Shown: piece by piece, positions 44,929 to 56,345 of the stretch
Layout: the number at the start of each line of letters is the position of its first letter
How positions within the stretch are numbered: position 1 is the first letter of the stretch
NCBI GenBank assembly: GCA_028015205.1
Contig: CM051513.1
Coordinates: 45,016,841-45,080,840 of the forward strand
DNA from: Mytilisepta virgata
Lineage: Eukaryota; Mollusca; Bivalvia; Mytilida; Mytilidae
DNA length: 64,000 nt
Direction: 5' to 3'
Notes under the pieces: generated by a model
Seen by the model: only the letters and a program-made list of their open reading frames with translations
Told to the model about the DNA's origin: nothing
Database searches by the model: none
Program-made: the position numbers and the translations under genes

Positions 44929-45249
44929 TTAAGATGGCTGAGGGTCAACGCACTTGCTGCAGCTTTTTCTCACATATTTCTTGTCATACCTATTCAGACA
45001 ATTAATCCGTTGAAAATTATGTTTGAATCCTAAATTTTTCAAAACTTTCGCACATATACCGTCCCGAAACAACTGATCAGTGATTACATCAGTATTTGTT
45101 ACAACGTCTTTCAAAACATCAACATTCTCTTTTTTATACTGTGATTTGTAAGATTCGCGAACGATATCAGATACTGCAGAACCTTGGGAATACGACTTCC
45201 TATTTAGATATTTAAGTGAATCGCCTTTGTCTTTGGTCCTGCAATCCAT
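44929..45249 (-). CDS. Hypothetical ORF, 106 aa
   Basis: A minus-strand ATG-to-stop frame encoding a polar, lysine/aspartate-rich protein (MDCRTKDKGDSLKYLNRKSY at the start; CSKCVDPQPS at the end). Composition is protein-like and not repeat-driven, but I recognise no domain. It may be an exon or the remains of a mobile-element ORF. It lies upstream of the LINE 3' region. Confidence 0.3.
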   Translation of the reverse strand: MDCRTKDKGDSLKYLNRKSYSQGSAVSDIVRESYKSQYKKENVDVLKDVVTNTDVITDQLFRDGICAKVLKNLGFKHNFQRINCLNRYDKKYVRKSCSKCVDPQPS

Positions 45250-45579
45250 GTGATGATTTGGGAAAACATTTCATGTGTAAACATTTTGTGATTTTTTCTA
45301 AAACATTTATCTAGAATGTGGAAAACGCTTTTATGAATGAAACAGAGTTTTGCACATTATCCGTTTTATCTGGAAATGCAGATTTATTTTACCATTCGCT
45401 TTTCTTTAGATACAGAGATGTTTATTCCTATAATACGAAGATGTCTTCATGCATACCGGTATACAGATAAGATAAGATATTATATTTTCCAAATTAGGAC
45501 CCGGGAGATGCCTTTAATTTAACAATGATTTTTTTCACACATTTGGTTTAAGAACAAACACATCCGATTGATTGTTTTG

Positions 45580-45958
45580 CGGCAACAGATACAAAGGGAC
45601 GGTGCTCTAGGTCTATGGATATGAAAAATTCAAGATTTCATAGACCTCCTCGTACCTGATGCAGAGAAACGAGCATAAAATTAAAAAATGATATCAAACA
45701 AAACCTGTGATGGGTTGTTTAGCCGCACCAAATACCAAGGGACGGTGCTTTAGATCTATGGACATGATATTTTCAAGATCTCCTAGACCTTCTCGTACCT
45801 GATGCAGAGAAACAAGCAAAATTCATATCAAATAGTTCACCGTCATAATAATATTGCATGATTGAAATTAGCGAGGTGTCCCTACTGCATCAGACACCAA
45901 GGGACGATGCTCAAGGAACTGTGTGATTCTCACACAGCCCTCCTCGTGTCTGATGCAG
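45580..45958 (-). repeat. LINE 3' region: three hairpin-forming repeats
   Basis: Three units of ~80 bp at 45580-45664, 45723-45807 and 45885-45958 each have an outer stem (left CTGCATCAGACAC, right GTGTCTGATGCAG in the best unit, perfect over 13 bp), the block CCAAGGGACGRTGCT, and an inner stem. They begin immediately after the LINE stop codon (minus strand) and are spaced ~145-160 bp. Confidence 0.8.
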
Positions 45959-48800
45959 TCAGGAGAGCAAATTCTCGAGTATAAATCTACTGATAACGAT
46001 AAGGATGGCCTTATTTTCTGTATTCATTAGCCATATTAATTTGTCTTTTGAGTTGAGATTTATAAAATTAGGACAACTTTTAAGTATATCCTGAAAAAGC
46101 TGATCACGGTCATCACTGAATTTATCACAGTGGAATAAAAATTGATATTCATCTTCCACATATCCAGAGGCACAATAGGTACATGTTCGTCATTTAGGAG
46201 AGTACCATGACATTTACCAGTCTCAATTCTTAACGTTGTTAAATTTCTCCTCTCCTCAAAACTGCCCAAAATAGAAAGATATTTTTCTCTACCAAAGTTT
46301 GATTTAAATGTAACATATGTTCTACGTTTAGCATCTGAATATTGTAGCTGTTCACTATGTTACAAATGTATAAAATTTGATTTTAATATTTTTTGCATAT
46401 TATTTTTAAAATTTGTTATATTCACAGAAGATGAAGGCAAGTGTTTAATGTCTGGAAATTTTTCTAGAATTGTGTCATTACTGCCATACTAAGATGGTTT
46501 TTCGAATAAGAAAAGTTTTTTTCATAATAAGTAAGCATCTTTGAGAAGTGGGAATGTTGAATCAAGGTTTTCCAAGTGGTACCAATATTTCAGCATGGAT
46601 TTAACGCCCATTTTTGAGCGGCAATATTCCAGAAGCGCCGGTGTATGAAGTATATATTTCACAACTCATACTTAATTCCAGAGCTTGTGACATATACATT
46701 GACTTCCTGGACAGAGCCCGGCTCCTGACAGAAAAGTTGCTCAGACAGGGGTACGTTGCTCCTAAGCTGAAGTCATCCTTATTAAAGTTTTATGAGCGTC
46801 ATCATGACTTGGTTGGCAGGTATGAAAAAAACCGTTTCCCAAATGAAAATGGACCTGTTCCATTGATATTATCCCTTCTTCATATCGGATTTGACATGGG
46901 CAGCATGGCGGATGTCCTGCATGAAGCAGAGCCTGCTTACTCTTCCGGAGCACCTGAGTCTACCCCCGGTTTTTTGGTGGGGTCCATGTTGTTCATATGT
47001 TTTTAGTTTTTAATTTTAGTGCATGTATTGTTTTGGTCTTCTCTTTGTTGTTCACCGGAGTTTGTCAGTTGTTAGGATTTTTCTCTCCTTCGAATATCCC
47101 TTTAGTATTTCTTGACTTTATTTAATGATATCATAATATATTGGAAATCTTCCTAACTCGGATAAAATTCCAAAATTAGTGATTTTTTTGGACACCTAAA
47201 GTATGTTTACAAAAGGTAATGTGTAATCGTTCACATTTAAACTGGAATAGATTTGATCAAATGGTAAAGTTCCATTTCGAAATCTAGCTGAAAATGTATT
47301 AAAAGTTCCCACAGAAATATTGGTTTAATTGTGTGATCAAATAGATGTAAACTTGCACTGACATTTGGATTTAATAATAATAAATCTTTATGTAATTTAT
47401 AATATGCTTTCAAGGATTTTTTATATAGTTCATTTTGAGCACAGGAGAATGACGCTGATCCACTAAAGTGCAAACCAAGATATTTATAGTTATTAACACA
47501 TTCTACACGATGATTTTCATAAGTATTTTTTTCTGAAATGTGGCTGCCTGCCCTGTTGAATACCAGAACCCTTGTTCTGTTCGAATTTACAGTTAAACAC
47601 CAATCTTTGCAATATTTCCGGAGTATGTCGAGTCTTGTTTGTAGTCCATTAGAGGATGTAGACAAAAGTACCAAATCATCTGCATATAATAAGCAATTTA
47701 CTGGTCTGTCATTAAGTTTAATAGGGTCAAAAGAATCTTTTATGTACTCCGGAAGGTCATTTATCAATAACTTGAATAGGTAAGGACTTCAATTATTCCC
47801 TTGTTTGACTCCAAGCTTTACTGGAAAAAAAATCTGTAACCCTGGACTGTACCTTGAAACAAGAGTTACTCGATTCATACATGCGTTTTATAATATTATA
47901 AAATAAAGTACCTACTCCAGCAGATAGTAATTATATCTTTATACCTGTATGCATTATACTGTGTCAAAAGCTTTCTGAAAGTCAACGAAGGAGGCATAAA
48001 ACCTTCCATACTTTAAACTACAATATTTGCCAAAAACACATTTGATAATAAACAATGACATGTGATCCGGATTTCTTGATTTTTTTGTAAATCTCAATTG
48101 ACAGTCATGAATTAGATTATTTTTTAATAAAAGATTATCAAGCCTATTATGCAATACACTGTTGAACACTTTTCGTATTGCACTGGACACTGTGATTCCC
48201 CTATAATTATTAGGATTTGTAATATCATTAATTTGTCTTTTGAGTTGAGATTTATAAAATTAGGACAACTTTTAAGTATATCCTGATTTGTGAATTGTTA
48301 TGATATACCATCTGCCCATGATTTATGGTATAGTCCAGAGGAAAGGCATGTATTAAAAAGTTTTTTTAGACTAGGTAGTAAAACCGAATGCCCATGTGTT
48401 AGCATATTATTTGTAATATTGTCTAGTCCAAGACTTTTGTTTAATTTAAGTTTAGCTAAAGCTTTAGATATTTTTGTTTCTTTTATTAACATATCTAACT
48501 CGTTAAAACATTTTTATTTCTCTAATGTCTCAAGCTGATGTTGTAAATGTTCCAATCCTGTCTTAAACTCATCTTTTACAGTATTAAGGTACTGAAGTGT
48601 AAAAGTCATGTAGATGATTCAATCGCAGAGCCTTTCTCATCACAATTTTTGGATTCCCTTAAGTCACTTATAAGGTTACAATATAGTTTTGGGTTATCAG
48701 TGTGTAAATTCTCTAACTTATGCAGCAAAATTTGCTTGTATTGATAATATTCTTGTTTTTTGGCCTTGTTATACTCCCGGTTTAGTTTCAAAAAAATGTT
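45959..48800 (-). pseudogene. Non-LTR retrotransposon (LINE) ORF2, 5'-truncated
   Basis: The minus strand holds, in order, a pre-RT region (EYNKAKKQEYYQYKQ; ALAKLKLNKSLGLDNITNNM), RT motif A (FYASFVDFQKAFDTV), the catalytic box (NCLLYADDLVLLS) followed by LRKYCKDWCLTVNSNRTRV and VNNYKYLGLHFSG, and the C-terminal region (KYWYHLENLDSTFPLLKDAY, FEERRNLTTLRIETG, MEDEYQFLFHCDKF). Endonuclease and 5' part are absent. It is broken by a nested RT insertion (46597-47125), an internal 60-bp duplication (48227-48286) and several frameshifts. The clade is jockey/CR1-like by general layout; not resolved further. Confidence 0.85.
46597..47125 (+). mobile_element. PLE-like RT fragment inserted in the LINE
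   Basis: Frame 46614-47006 reads SGNIPEAPVYEVYISQLILN, DFLDRARLLTEKLLRQGYVA and LKFYERHHDLVGRYEK, the C-terminal part of the RT at 29430-30580, followed by its 3' UTR down to AGTATTTCTTGACTTTA. Its orientation is opposite to the host LINE, whose palm and C-terminal parts resume on both sides. Confidence 0.8.
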
Positions 48801-49323
48801 TTCACAAATGGATATTTTGAAAATACTATACTATAATTTAACAGGCTTTTATACATATTGATGAATGCATAATACTGGTAAAGAAAAAAGGTATAATAAA
48901 TTATATTGTAACTTTTTACACACATTTTTATCCCTGCATAAGGCTCTTTTTATACAACCCTGCAGCAAATTCTAAAAAGGCCATCCATAAAACATGAATG
49001 ATTCAACATTCACAGCAATAGCATCAAAACTGATAACTCTTGACGTAACGTCATTTGGTAACGTCCCACCATAAGTGCAACAAATAAGTACTCGGAAATG
49101 CAGTGTTCAAAACTATTATAGGTTTCGTATACTACATGTAACAAGGCACTAACAATCTTTTTAACAAAATCATGACCAAGACTTGTTACCCGGAACTTTA
49201 ATCATTTATTTTCGTGTATTTTTAAAAAAAAATATTGTTGGTTTTTATTTTAGTTTATTTACCTTTAGGCCACTATTCAGGTAACTTGCTCTTTGTCATT
49301 TGTAAATTCAAATGGATGGAATA
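48801..49323. other. No feature recognised
   Basis: AT-rich sequence beyond the 5' break of the LINE. Confidence 0.35.
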
Positions 49324-49400
49324 TCATTGATTGATTGATTATTGTTTGACGTTCAGTGGCAATTATTACATGCACATCAGAACGAGAACTTGATATGATT
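49324..49400 (+). repeat. Dispersed repeat R2, short copy
   Basis: CATTGATTGATTGATTATTG, TTTGACGTTCAGTGGC and AATTATTACATGCACATC match the R2 start. Confidence 0.7.
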
Positions 49401-49623
49401 CATGTTTTGTACAAGATCGACACGCTCAACTAAATTGGTAATGCGCTAGCACACGAGATATTGACCAGAGGAAGTCATTTTACTCCACTCAGACACACTA
49501 TTTTGACGTCAATTAGACCAGTCTTTTTTACTACTATGTTTAGCTGATGAGCAGTAACTACTTTTCATAGTATCAGATCTGACTCGGATAGGTGAATTAT
49601 ACTACATATTCTAAATATATTTT

Positions 49624-50490
49624 TAGCTCACCTAACCCAAATGAACTGTTGCTACCACTCAGCGTCCGTCTGACGTTTTAATCTTCCATGAAACCACTGG
49701 GCCAATTTGGCTTAAACTCTGCAGGGATGGTCCTTAGGTAGTCCCCTTTCAGAATTGTGTCCGATCTCCCCACCCGGTTGACATGGTACCCTACGTGAAA
49801 AATGATTTTAACATGGTACCCTATGGGAAAAATGTTTAAAAATCTTCTGCTCTGAAATTACTTGGCCAATTGAGACCATAATTTGGTGGAAAGTCCTTAG
49901 GTGGTCCCTTTCAAAACCCTGTCCGTTGACCCCTTCTTCCGTCCAAGATGGCCACCATCAGCAGACATAGTTTTAACACAGGACCTTATGGAAATTTTTT
50001 TTTATAATAAAATGAATCACAAAATGTTGGAAATCCGGTTAAAGATATAATGATGAATTAATAAGCACAACTATCAAAAACCAAATTAATTAAAACAAAC
50101 AGGAATCCAAACTCAGCTAAGGGTTACCTCTGCATCAATAGGAAGAGCCTTATAAATGTTTGGTATTTTTTGTCAAATTTTGAACGGAAAATTTAAAAGG
50201 CATTTAAGAAATTAATCATGTCAGGACAACCATTTTCCTTAAATACCAGTGAGCAAATTTAAATCAAAGATTGTATGGATGGTCCGTTGACCCCGACCTC
50301 AGTGTTAGATGGCCGCCATCAGTGGAGATAGTTTTAACATAGGATTCTATGGGAAATATGTTTTAAAATTTACTTTGAAACCGGTGAGCCAATTTAAGGC
50401 AAACATTGCATGGATGGTCCTTGGGTGGTGAACTTTCAACTAATGTCCGTTTATCCGACCTCAGTGTGAGATGGCCGCCATCAAAATTTT
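49624..50490 (+). repeat. Dispersed repeat starting TTTAGCTCACCT
   Basis: About three related units carry TGAAACCACTGGGCCAATTT, GGATGGTCCTTAGGTAGTCC and GATGGCCGCCATCA. Elements starting TTTAGCTCACCT with GTCCGTC blocks are frequent in mollusc genomes. An R4 copy (50025-50150) is inserted within. Confidence 0.7.
50025..50150. repeat. Dispersed repeat R4, copy 2
   Basis: AATCCGGTTAAAGATATAAT to GGTTACCTCTGCATCAA, as at 25545-25690. Confidence 0.75.
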
Positions 50491-50494
50491 ATTA

Positions 50495-50950
50495 TTCAAA
50501 CAAGATAACCAATCAGTCCAAAGTACGACATATTCTTTTTGTTGTAGATTAAATTCCCTTATTGAAACAAGATAACTAATCAGTCCAAAGTACGACATAT
50601 ACTTTTTGTTGTAGATTAAATTCCCTTATTGAAACAAGATAACCAATCAGTCCAAAGTAGGACATATACTTATTGTTGTAGTTTAAATTTCCTTATTGAA
50701 ACAAGATAACCAATCAGTCCAAAGTAGGACATATACTTATTGTTGTAGTTTAAATTTCCTTATTGAAACAAGATAACCAATCAGCCCAAAGTAGGACATG
50801 TACTTTGTGTTGTAGTTTAAATTTCGTTATTGAAACAAGATAACCAATCAGTCCAAAGTAGGACATGTACTTTTTGTTGTAGTTTAAATTTCCTTATTGA
50901 AACAAGATAACCAATCAGCCCAAAGTAGGACATGTACTTTGTGTTGTTGT
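50495..50950. repeat. ~68-bp tandem repeat, ~7 units
   Basis: Unit: AAACAAGATAACCAATCAGT, CCAAAGTAGGACATATACTT, TTTGTTGTAGTTTAAATTTC, CTTATTG. A separated further unit lies at 51130-51200. Confidence 0.88.
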
Positions 50951-51255
50951 CAAAAATTTTGTCATGCACCATTGACACATTCCTGCACTGTTGTGGCAAA
51001 ATGGAAGAACCCAGGTCAAACACAGATAGCTGTTGGAAAACAACAACATTAAATTAGATTTTGATGATAACAAACGAAGATGTCACTCAAAGACTAATGT
51101 AATGCAAGTGAATTGAAAAATTTAGTTCATAGGAGGACATGTACTTTTTATTGTAGTTTAAATTTCTTTATTTAAACAAGATAACCAATCATTCCAAACC
51201 TGCAAAATTTCTCAACTCCGTGAACGTTCTCTAGTTCTCGGAAAACGTCACTTTT

Positions 51256-51314
51256 CCAAACGCTCTCGAGAAATAAAGAATACTACAGGTTTACGGACTT
51301 GACAATTTTCAGGT
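51256..51314 (+). repeat. Direct repeat, copy 1 (followed by a splice donor)
   Basis: CAAACGCTCTCGAGAAATAA through ACTTGACAATTTTCAG, then GTGAGTAAAA. The second copy is at 52130-52190. Confidence 0.7.
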
Positions 51315-52129
51315 GAGTAAAATCTGTTTTAAATTCAGATTTAAATATTATCTTTAATTTGGTACATACATTTGTATTTATTTTTTTATGAAATACTTTT
51401 GAAAAACATATTTGTATGAATTAATTCAATGCAGGGAAATGAAATATCAAAGTTTAGAATTCTTGTGCACATGTTATATTAATATGCAAAGCCGATTAAT
51501 CAATTTTAATTGTGTAAATAGTCTTTTTATTTTATTTGTATTGACATAAGTTCTTATATTCCTTTAATATTACAATTTTATAGCGTTAAATATTTCACGT
51601 CATTTTCAAAACCTCTGTTCAAATGATTACGAGAGGTTTTACCTGTGACAATTTATGAACAAATAATTTAGTTCAATTTACATTTTCCAACTTATAAAGT
51701 GTAAAAATAAGTAAATGTAAGTACTAACTATTTAAAGCTCAGTTTACAGTGTCACTTGGTAACAATACCATCAGTAGCAAATAACATATTGTTTTCCTCA
51801 TCATTTCCAAGTTCAAATTTTGTTGTATTTTTGTGTAAATGTTATTTCAAAATTACACATCCTTTTTAATTTGGTTAAATTTTCGTAATTGGTATTTATA
51901 AAGTACCGCAGAGTCGAAATTATAGTATTTGCGCTAATTTTCCCCACTTTTACAATTTTTTCAAGGTGTTGCTTCCCCTGCATATCGAACTACTATTTCA
52001 CCAATAAGATCTCGAGTTATTTCCCCTTGGTGTCATATTTGTTATTATTTTAAATTGGTAGGTTTAACATTAATATTTGCATATATTTCATTTATTTTTT
52101 GTGTGTTGTATTATATTGTTATAATGATT

Positions 52130-52190
52130 TCCAAAACGCTCTCGACAAAACAAAGAACACTACAGGTTTATAGATTTGACTATTTTCAGG
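52130..52190 (+). repeat. Direct repeat, copy 2
   Basis: CAAAACGCTCTCGACAAAAC through ATTTGACTATTTTCAGG, ~870 bp downstream of copy 1 and just before the gag-like remnant. They could be parts of long terminal repeats or a leader of the same element. Confidence 0.65.
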
Positions 52191-52309
52191 CCTTTCAAGG
52201 ACATTCGTCAGCAGCCCACATTACTGCCCTGAATGTTTTGTCCGTGGTGTCAGTCTGTCTGTGGATTAATGCTCTAACACAACACCCAATAATGTTACAG
52301 TCAAACAGA

Positions 52310-52920
52310 CGTTGATGAGCTACTGGTTATGAACATTAGGCAATATGCAGTCAGGGAACGCATATAATACCAGAGCAGCCGATCAAAGCCATCAATTGGC
52401 CCCACCAGCACCAGCTGCTCAATAAGTTGTTCAGCTAGAACAGCCACAACATTACATCAGCAGCCTAACGTAGCTGTACAGCCAGCACAGAAACTGGAGC
52501 AGCAAAGACCACCACCAGGATTAAATAAGATTACGGTCTCGTTAAGACTTTTAACGGAGAAACTGGCCCCGTTCAATGGTGGTCAAACTTTATATTATAT
52601 AAAAAGCTTCAAAGAATAATAGAATGGGAAGCAATTATTGTCCTGCCTTTTCTACCTTCTAGGAATGGCAGACCAATGGTTCCAATTGCTAAACAAACAG
52701 ACAAAGTCATCATTAGACAAAGCAGCCTTTGTAAATGGTTTTAATGGATTACGTTTTTTTTTATTGCTCCATAGGTATATTTGTCCTTTTTAAACAAGAG
52801 CAAGATGAGATTCGTTTAACAAATTTCAGACAGCAAGAAAATGAAACTGTTGAAACTACAATAAAACGAATAGCGTTTGTGAGCAATTTCTGGTAAAATT
52901 AACATACAGTGGATTAAAAA
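52310..52920 (+). pseudogene. LTR retrotransposon gag remnant
   Basis: Fragments in different frames read KLAPFNGGQTLYY, LLGMADQWFQLLNKQTKSSL and FKQEQDEIRLTNFRQQENET then VETTIKRIAF. This follows the usual Gypsy-type capsid pattern (F-x-G ... A-x2-W-(F/Y)-x-x-L ... F-x2-R-x-Q-x-x-x-E-(S/T)-(V/I)). Many frameshifts; no protease, RT or integrase follows, because an R5 repeat interrupts at 52940. Confidence 0.6.
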
Positions 52921-52939
52921 TTGTGGTGCCTCAAAATAC

Positions 52940-53185
52940 AGTTTCAATTGATTTTTATTGTTTTACGCCGTGTGGGCGACATTTAAGCCATATCACGACG
53001 AGAACTTATTAAGTTAACTTTGATTAAAACAAATACTACTTAAGACGAAAGAACTATTTAAAAATAATATTTAAGGAGGAAATAAAACAATTACGAGACA
53101 AACTTTCAATATGTAAAATAATATCACAGATACGTTATTAAATAAAATAACAACATTCAAAGCATATGAACAAATTTAAGATTAT
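52940..53185 (+). repeat. Dispersed repeat R5, copy 2
   Basis: GATTTTTATTGTTTTACGCC, GTGTGGGCGACATTTAAGCC and TTACGAGACAAACTTTCAAT are the reverse complement of 28780-29040. Confidence 0.8.
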
Positions 53186-53544
53186 TGGACTATATTCAAG
53201 AATGCAGCCCAACGTCTTTCAAATACTGTATAATACGGTTTCCAGCAATTTATTGTCTGTAAGCAGATCCCACTGGGACTTTCACAGACGCAAAACATAC
53301 TGGTAAATTAAAGGTTTAACAGCTGATCTTAATATTGATTTGTAAGCTTATAATGATGAGCTACAGAGCAAGTCGGTCAGGTAATTATTGTGTACCTCTT
53401 GCTAACATAGTTTCAGTCAGGATTTTTAGGAATCACTTAGTCAATACGTGTTGTTGAGTAGCTTATGGGGAACTTCAATTGGGATACTTAGTGTTGGCAT
53501 CCCAACACAATTAATACTTGTTCATTCTTTGTACTCATGCGTAC

Positions 53545-53580
53545 TCAGATGAGACATTCATTGTGTCCACTCTTGTTTTT
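53545..53580 (-). repeat. Solitary satellite leader
   Basis: In reverse complement AACAAGAGTGGACACAATGA then ATGTCTC resembles the leader at 8395 and 10895, here without monomers. Confidence 0.5.
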
Positions 53581-53694
53581 ATGTAACATTTCTTGACTGA
53601 AATTTAAAAATATGCAGAATAGTAGCCAATCAAATCTGTCAAAAAACAAATAATGGAATTGCAATAGACTTATAAAATACCATTTCTTATAGGT

Positions 53695-53977
53695 AAAATC
53701 AAGAAATACCAAAGGGACATTCGAAGGAGAGAAAAATCGTAACAACTGACAAACTCCGGAGAACAACGAAGACAAGACCAAAACAATACATGTACTACAA
53801 TTCAAAACTAAAAACATATGAACAACATGGACCCCACCAAAAAACCGGGGGTAGACTCATGTGCTCCGGAAGAGTAAGCAGTCTCTGCTTCCTGCAGGAC
53901 ACACGCCATGCTGCCCATGTCAAATCTGGTATGAGAAAGGGATAATATCAATGGAACAGGTCCATTTTCATTTATAG
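53695..53977 (-). repeat. PLE-like element 3' UTR fragment
   Basis: AAGAAATACCAAAGGGACAT to AACAGGTCCATTTTCATTT, closely matching 29430-29700. It ends exactly at the acceptor of the next coding segment. Confidence 0.8.
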
Positions 53978-56020
53978 ATGTACTGAAAATATAGGTAATG
54001 ATTATGATGTACCAGTATATGCTGAAGAGGATATTACAGAAGAGAACATACAGTCACAATCCCAGACATGCCCACAATTATCAGACTGGTTTCCTTTAGC
54101 ATCAAAGACACAGTTTCTCCTCTATATTTTCATGCATTCATCTACACATCCTGTAGTACTTATTTTCCTCGTTTTTTTCTAGAATGCAAAATATAGAAAA
54201 AAGTTCACCAAGTATCAAGCATATTTGTTCCCTTGTGGATTTTCATCTTCCTGTCCCAAAAAGCTTTATCAAACAATATGAGATTTGGGATCATGTACAA
54301 ATTACACATCAGTAGACTGAATTGTGTAGTAAAAAAAACCCTTTTTTCTTCTTACCAGTACTGTTATTAATCTGTCCAAATGTATATTTTTAAAACTCGC
54401 TCATTTATAACTTTTAAACTGTTTTCAATAAAGATACCCTCCTCAGCACTTTCATTTGAAAATATATAAAATGTGCATTTTGATAGTTCTCAAATCTCCG
54501 TTAAACTGGTTGACAATGAAACATATTTCATGAAAGAAAGTTGAAAAAATCAACATTTTAACCTGGTAATCATGTGACCAAATTAACTAATGAGCACACA
54601 TGAAGAACACCACATTATATGCTTTTTCTTTCATTTACACAGTGAAGAAGTAGTAAGATTGTACATGCCATACATGAGTGTGCTGAAAGACAAGAGGATT
54701 GGGAAATTTATTGGGATGAAATGATGGAAAAGGTAAACTGATAAAATGTAAACATCACATACAACTGGATATGTCAAGAAGCTGTTTGTAGTATTTACAT
54801 CAGTGTTCATTTTTTCAAAAAATTCAGGAATGATTTTATTTCTTTTAGCAGATTTCAACTTGCAATCCATATTCATCTGTTTCAGTTTATTATATATACA
54901 TTACGTGTAAAGTAGTATAACATCGAACACACACATATATCTATATATATATATATATAAATAATATAAAAACACGTTTTGGATGATTAAACACTGTAAG
55001 TAACATGAGTAATTTTCACACATAATTTTGTTATTTTGCAGGGTACTAACAAAGACAATATTCCTTATTGGATTTTGAAGCCTTCTGAGATATTGAAATT
55101 ATCTATAGCAAGACAAGATATTTCAAAGACTTTAATCAGGTTTGTTGCTGTGACATGATATGTTTTAAACAAACAATCACTGATAAAAGGTATTTTCCAG
55201 TCAATCTAGCAAAAATGGACCCTAACATGAAACTAATTGCAACAAAAGAAATTAATGTTTTTTGTGTCAGGAAATGTACAAGGATTAACAAAAAAAATCC
55301 CCATGAAATGAATGCAAGCAGATAAAATTACAGCTGAAAGAAATTTCCTATGGGAATTTGTATTGAATACGGGAGATAACTCTGTAAAAACTGCTTGAAG
55401 TTTGGCCAAAATCACAACAAAATAATAGTTGCTGTTTTTCCTGTATAAAATATTTTGCCAAAGTACATGTTCAGCATTAAAAAATGGTAAAACTATCCTA
55501 CAATATCAACACAAGTCTTCAGAAATGGATGTTTGATTTTTTGAAATTTACTTATTGTAACAGATTTCGAAAAAGTGTTTGTGAAACCAAATTCATAGTT
55601 AAGCAGTCACATTTATTTGACGGGTATATATATATATAATATATGCTCATTGCCGGAAAATGCACAGCTCATTTTAAGAAGCCATAAAAACATGTAGAAA
55701 TTTGAGATTTACAGTATTTAACCGTCAAACACAAAACCTATTACATGTATATGTATTATCATTTTTTTTTATAAAATTTATATTCTAAATAAGGAATTTG
55801 CAAATGAATACAATGATTTGTTTCAGGAAACCAAATTCACCAGGCATCATAAAACACCCTGCAAATGCCAAAATATGGACTGAAAAGATTAATTTTCCAG
55901 AAGAGAATAGGGATGATTTGCCGATTGTGACAATGCCTATAAATCTGTTTTTAGATGACACAGCTACACACAAAAGTCGTAGGTGGAAAGCACTTCATTG
56001 CATTCAGGTGCAAATGTCAG
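53978..56020 (+). CDS. Transposase-derived protein with FLDDT motif (partial)
   Basis: Plus-strand exons: ~53978-54150 (DYDVPVYAEEDI ... LSDWFPLASKTQFLLYIFMH), ~54650-54731 (HAIHECAERQEDWEIYWDEM), 55042-55139 (GTNKDNIPYWILKPSEILKL) and 55827-56007/56020 (KPNSPGIIKHPANAK ... LPIVTMPINLFLDDTATHKS). Exons 2-3 join in phase 0 and 3-4 in phase 2 with GT/AG sites. The W-x-P-x2-S-K-x2-F-L and F-x-D-D-(T/S)-x3-S-x-(R/K)-W blocks resemble large transposase-derived proteins seen in animals and fungi, with a D-D that may be catalytic. Exon 2's acceptor is ambiguous: the nearest AG leaves an in-frame TGA. No later exons were found, so it may be a fragment. Function unknown. Confidence 0.55.
55042..55139 (+). 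CDS. FLDDT-protein exon 3
   Basis: Acceptor TTGTTATTTTGCAG, donor TTAATCAG|GTTTGT; 98 nt, phase 0 to phase 2, no stop in the coding frame. Confidence 0.6.
55215..55450 (+). repeat. Dispersed repeat R6, copy 2
   Basis: ATGGACCCTAACATGAAACT, ATGAATGCAAGCAGATAAAA and ACAGCTGAAAGAAATTTCCT match 31135-31380 in reverse. It lies in the intron between exons 3 and 4. Confidence 0.75.
55827..56020 (+). CDS. FLDDT-protein exon 4
   Basis: Acceptor ATGATTTGTTTCAG. Either of two donors can end it: CATTCAG|GTGCAA (56007) or ATGTCAG|GTATTT (56020). It holds the diagnostic FLDDTATHKS then RRWKALHC. Confidence 0.65.
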
Positions 56021-56234
56021 GTATTTCAAAATTTACTAAAATAGGCAGAATCTGAATAATCAGACATACATATATACAGTATGTGTAATTTGTCTTAAAA
56101 TGTTTGATTTTTCTTGAATATTTTCGAAGCAAGCACATGCACATATTCTTGTAAATGAGCAAACAAAAGTAATCACAAATATATGTATACCAAGAAAAGA
56201 AAGATGATTTGTTTTTACAAGCATGTGAAGTGAG

Positions 56235-56345
56235 ACAGACTATTGATAGGTGCTTGCTTAACATCCATTGCAAATATACCATGCTTCTTCAGGACGTGAA
56301 TCAATTCAACAATTCAAATAAGGGTTGGAATGGACACAAAAAGAA
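56235..56345 (+). repeat. Dispersed repeat R2, copy
   Basis: TATTGATAGGTGCTTGCTTA, ACATCCATTGCAAATATACC and ATGCTTCTTCAGGACG are R2 blocks. Confidence 0.65.

Noticed and set aside
45655..45672. Hammerhead core in CCTGATGCAGAGAAAC
   Set aside because: CTGATG and GAAAC are too close to allow a stem II, CTGATGA is not complete, and the sequence is explained as the right arm of the LINE hairpin.
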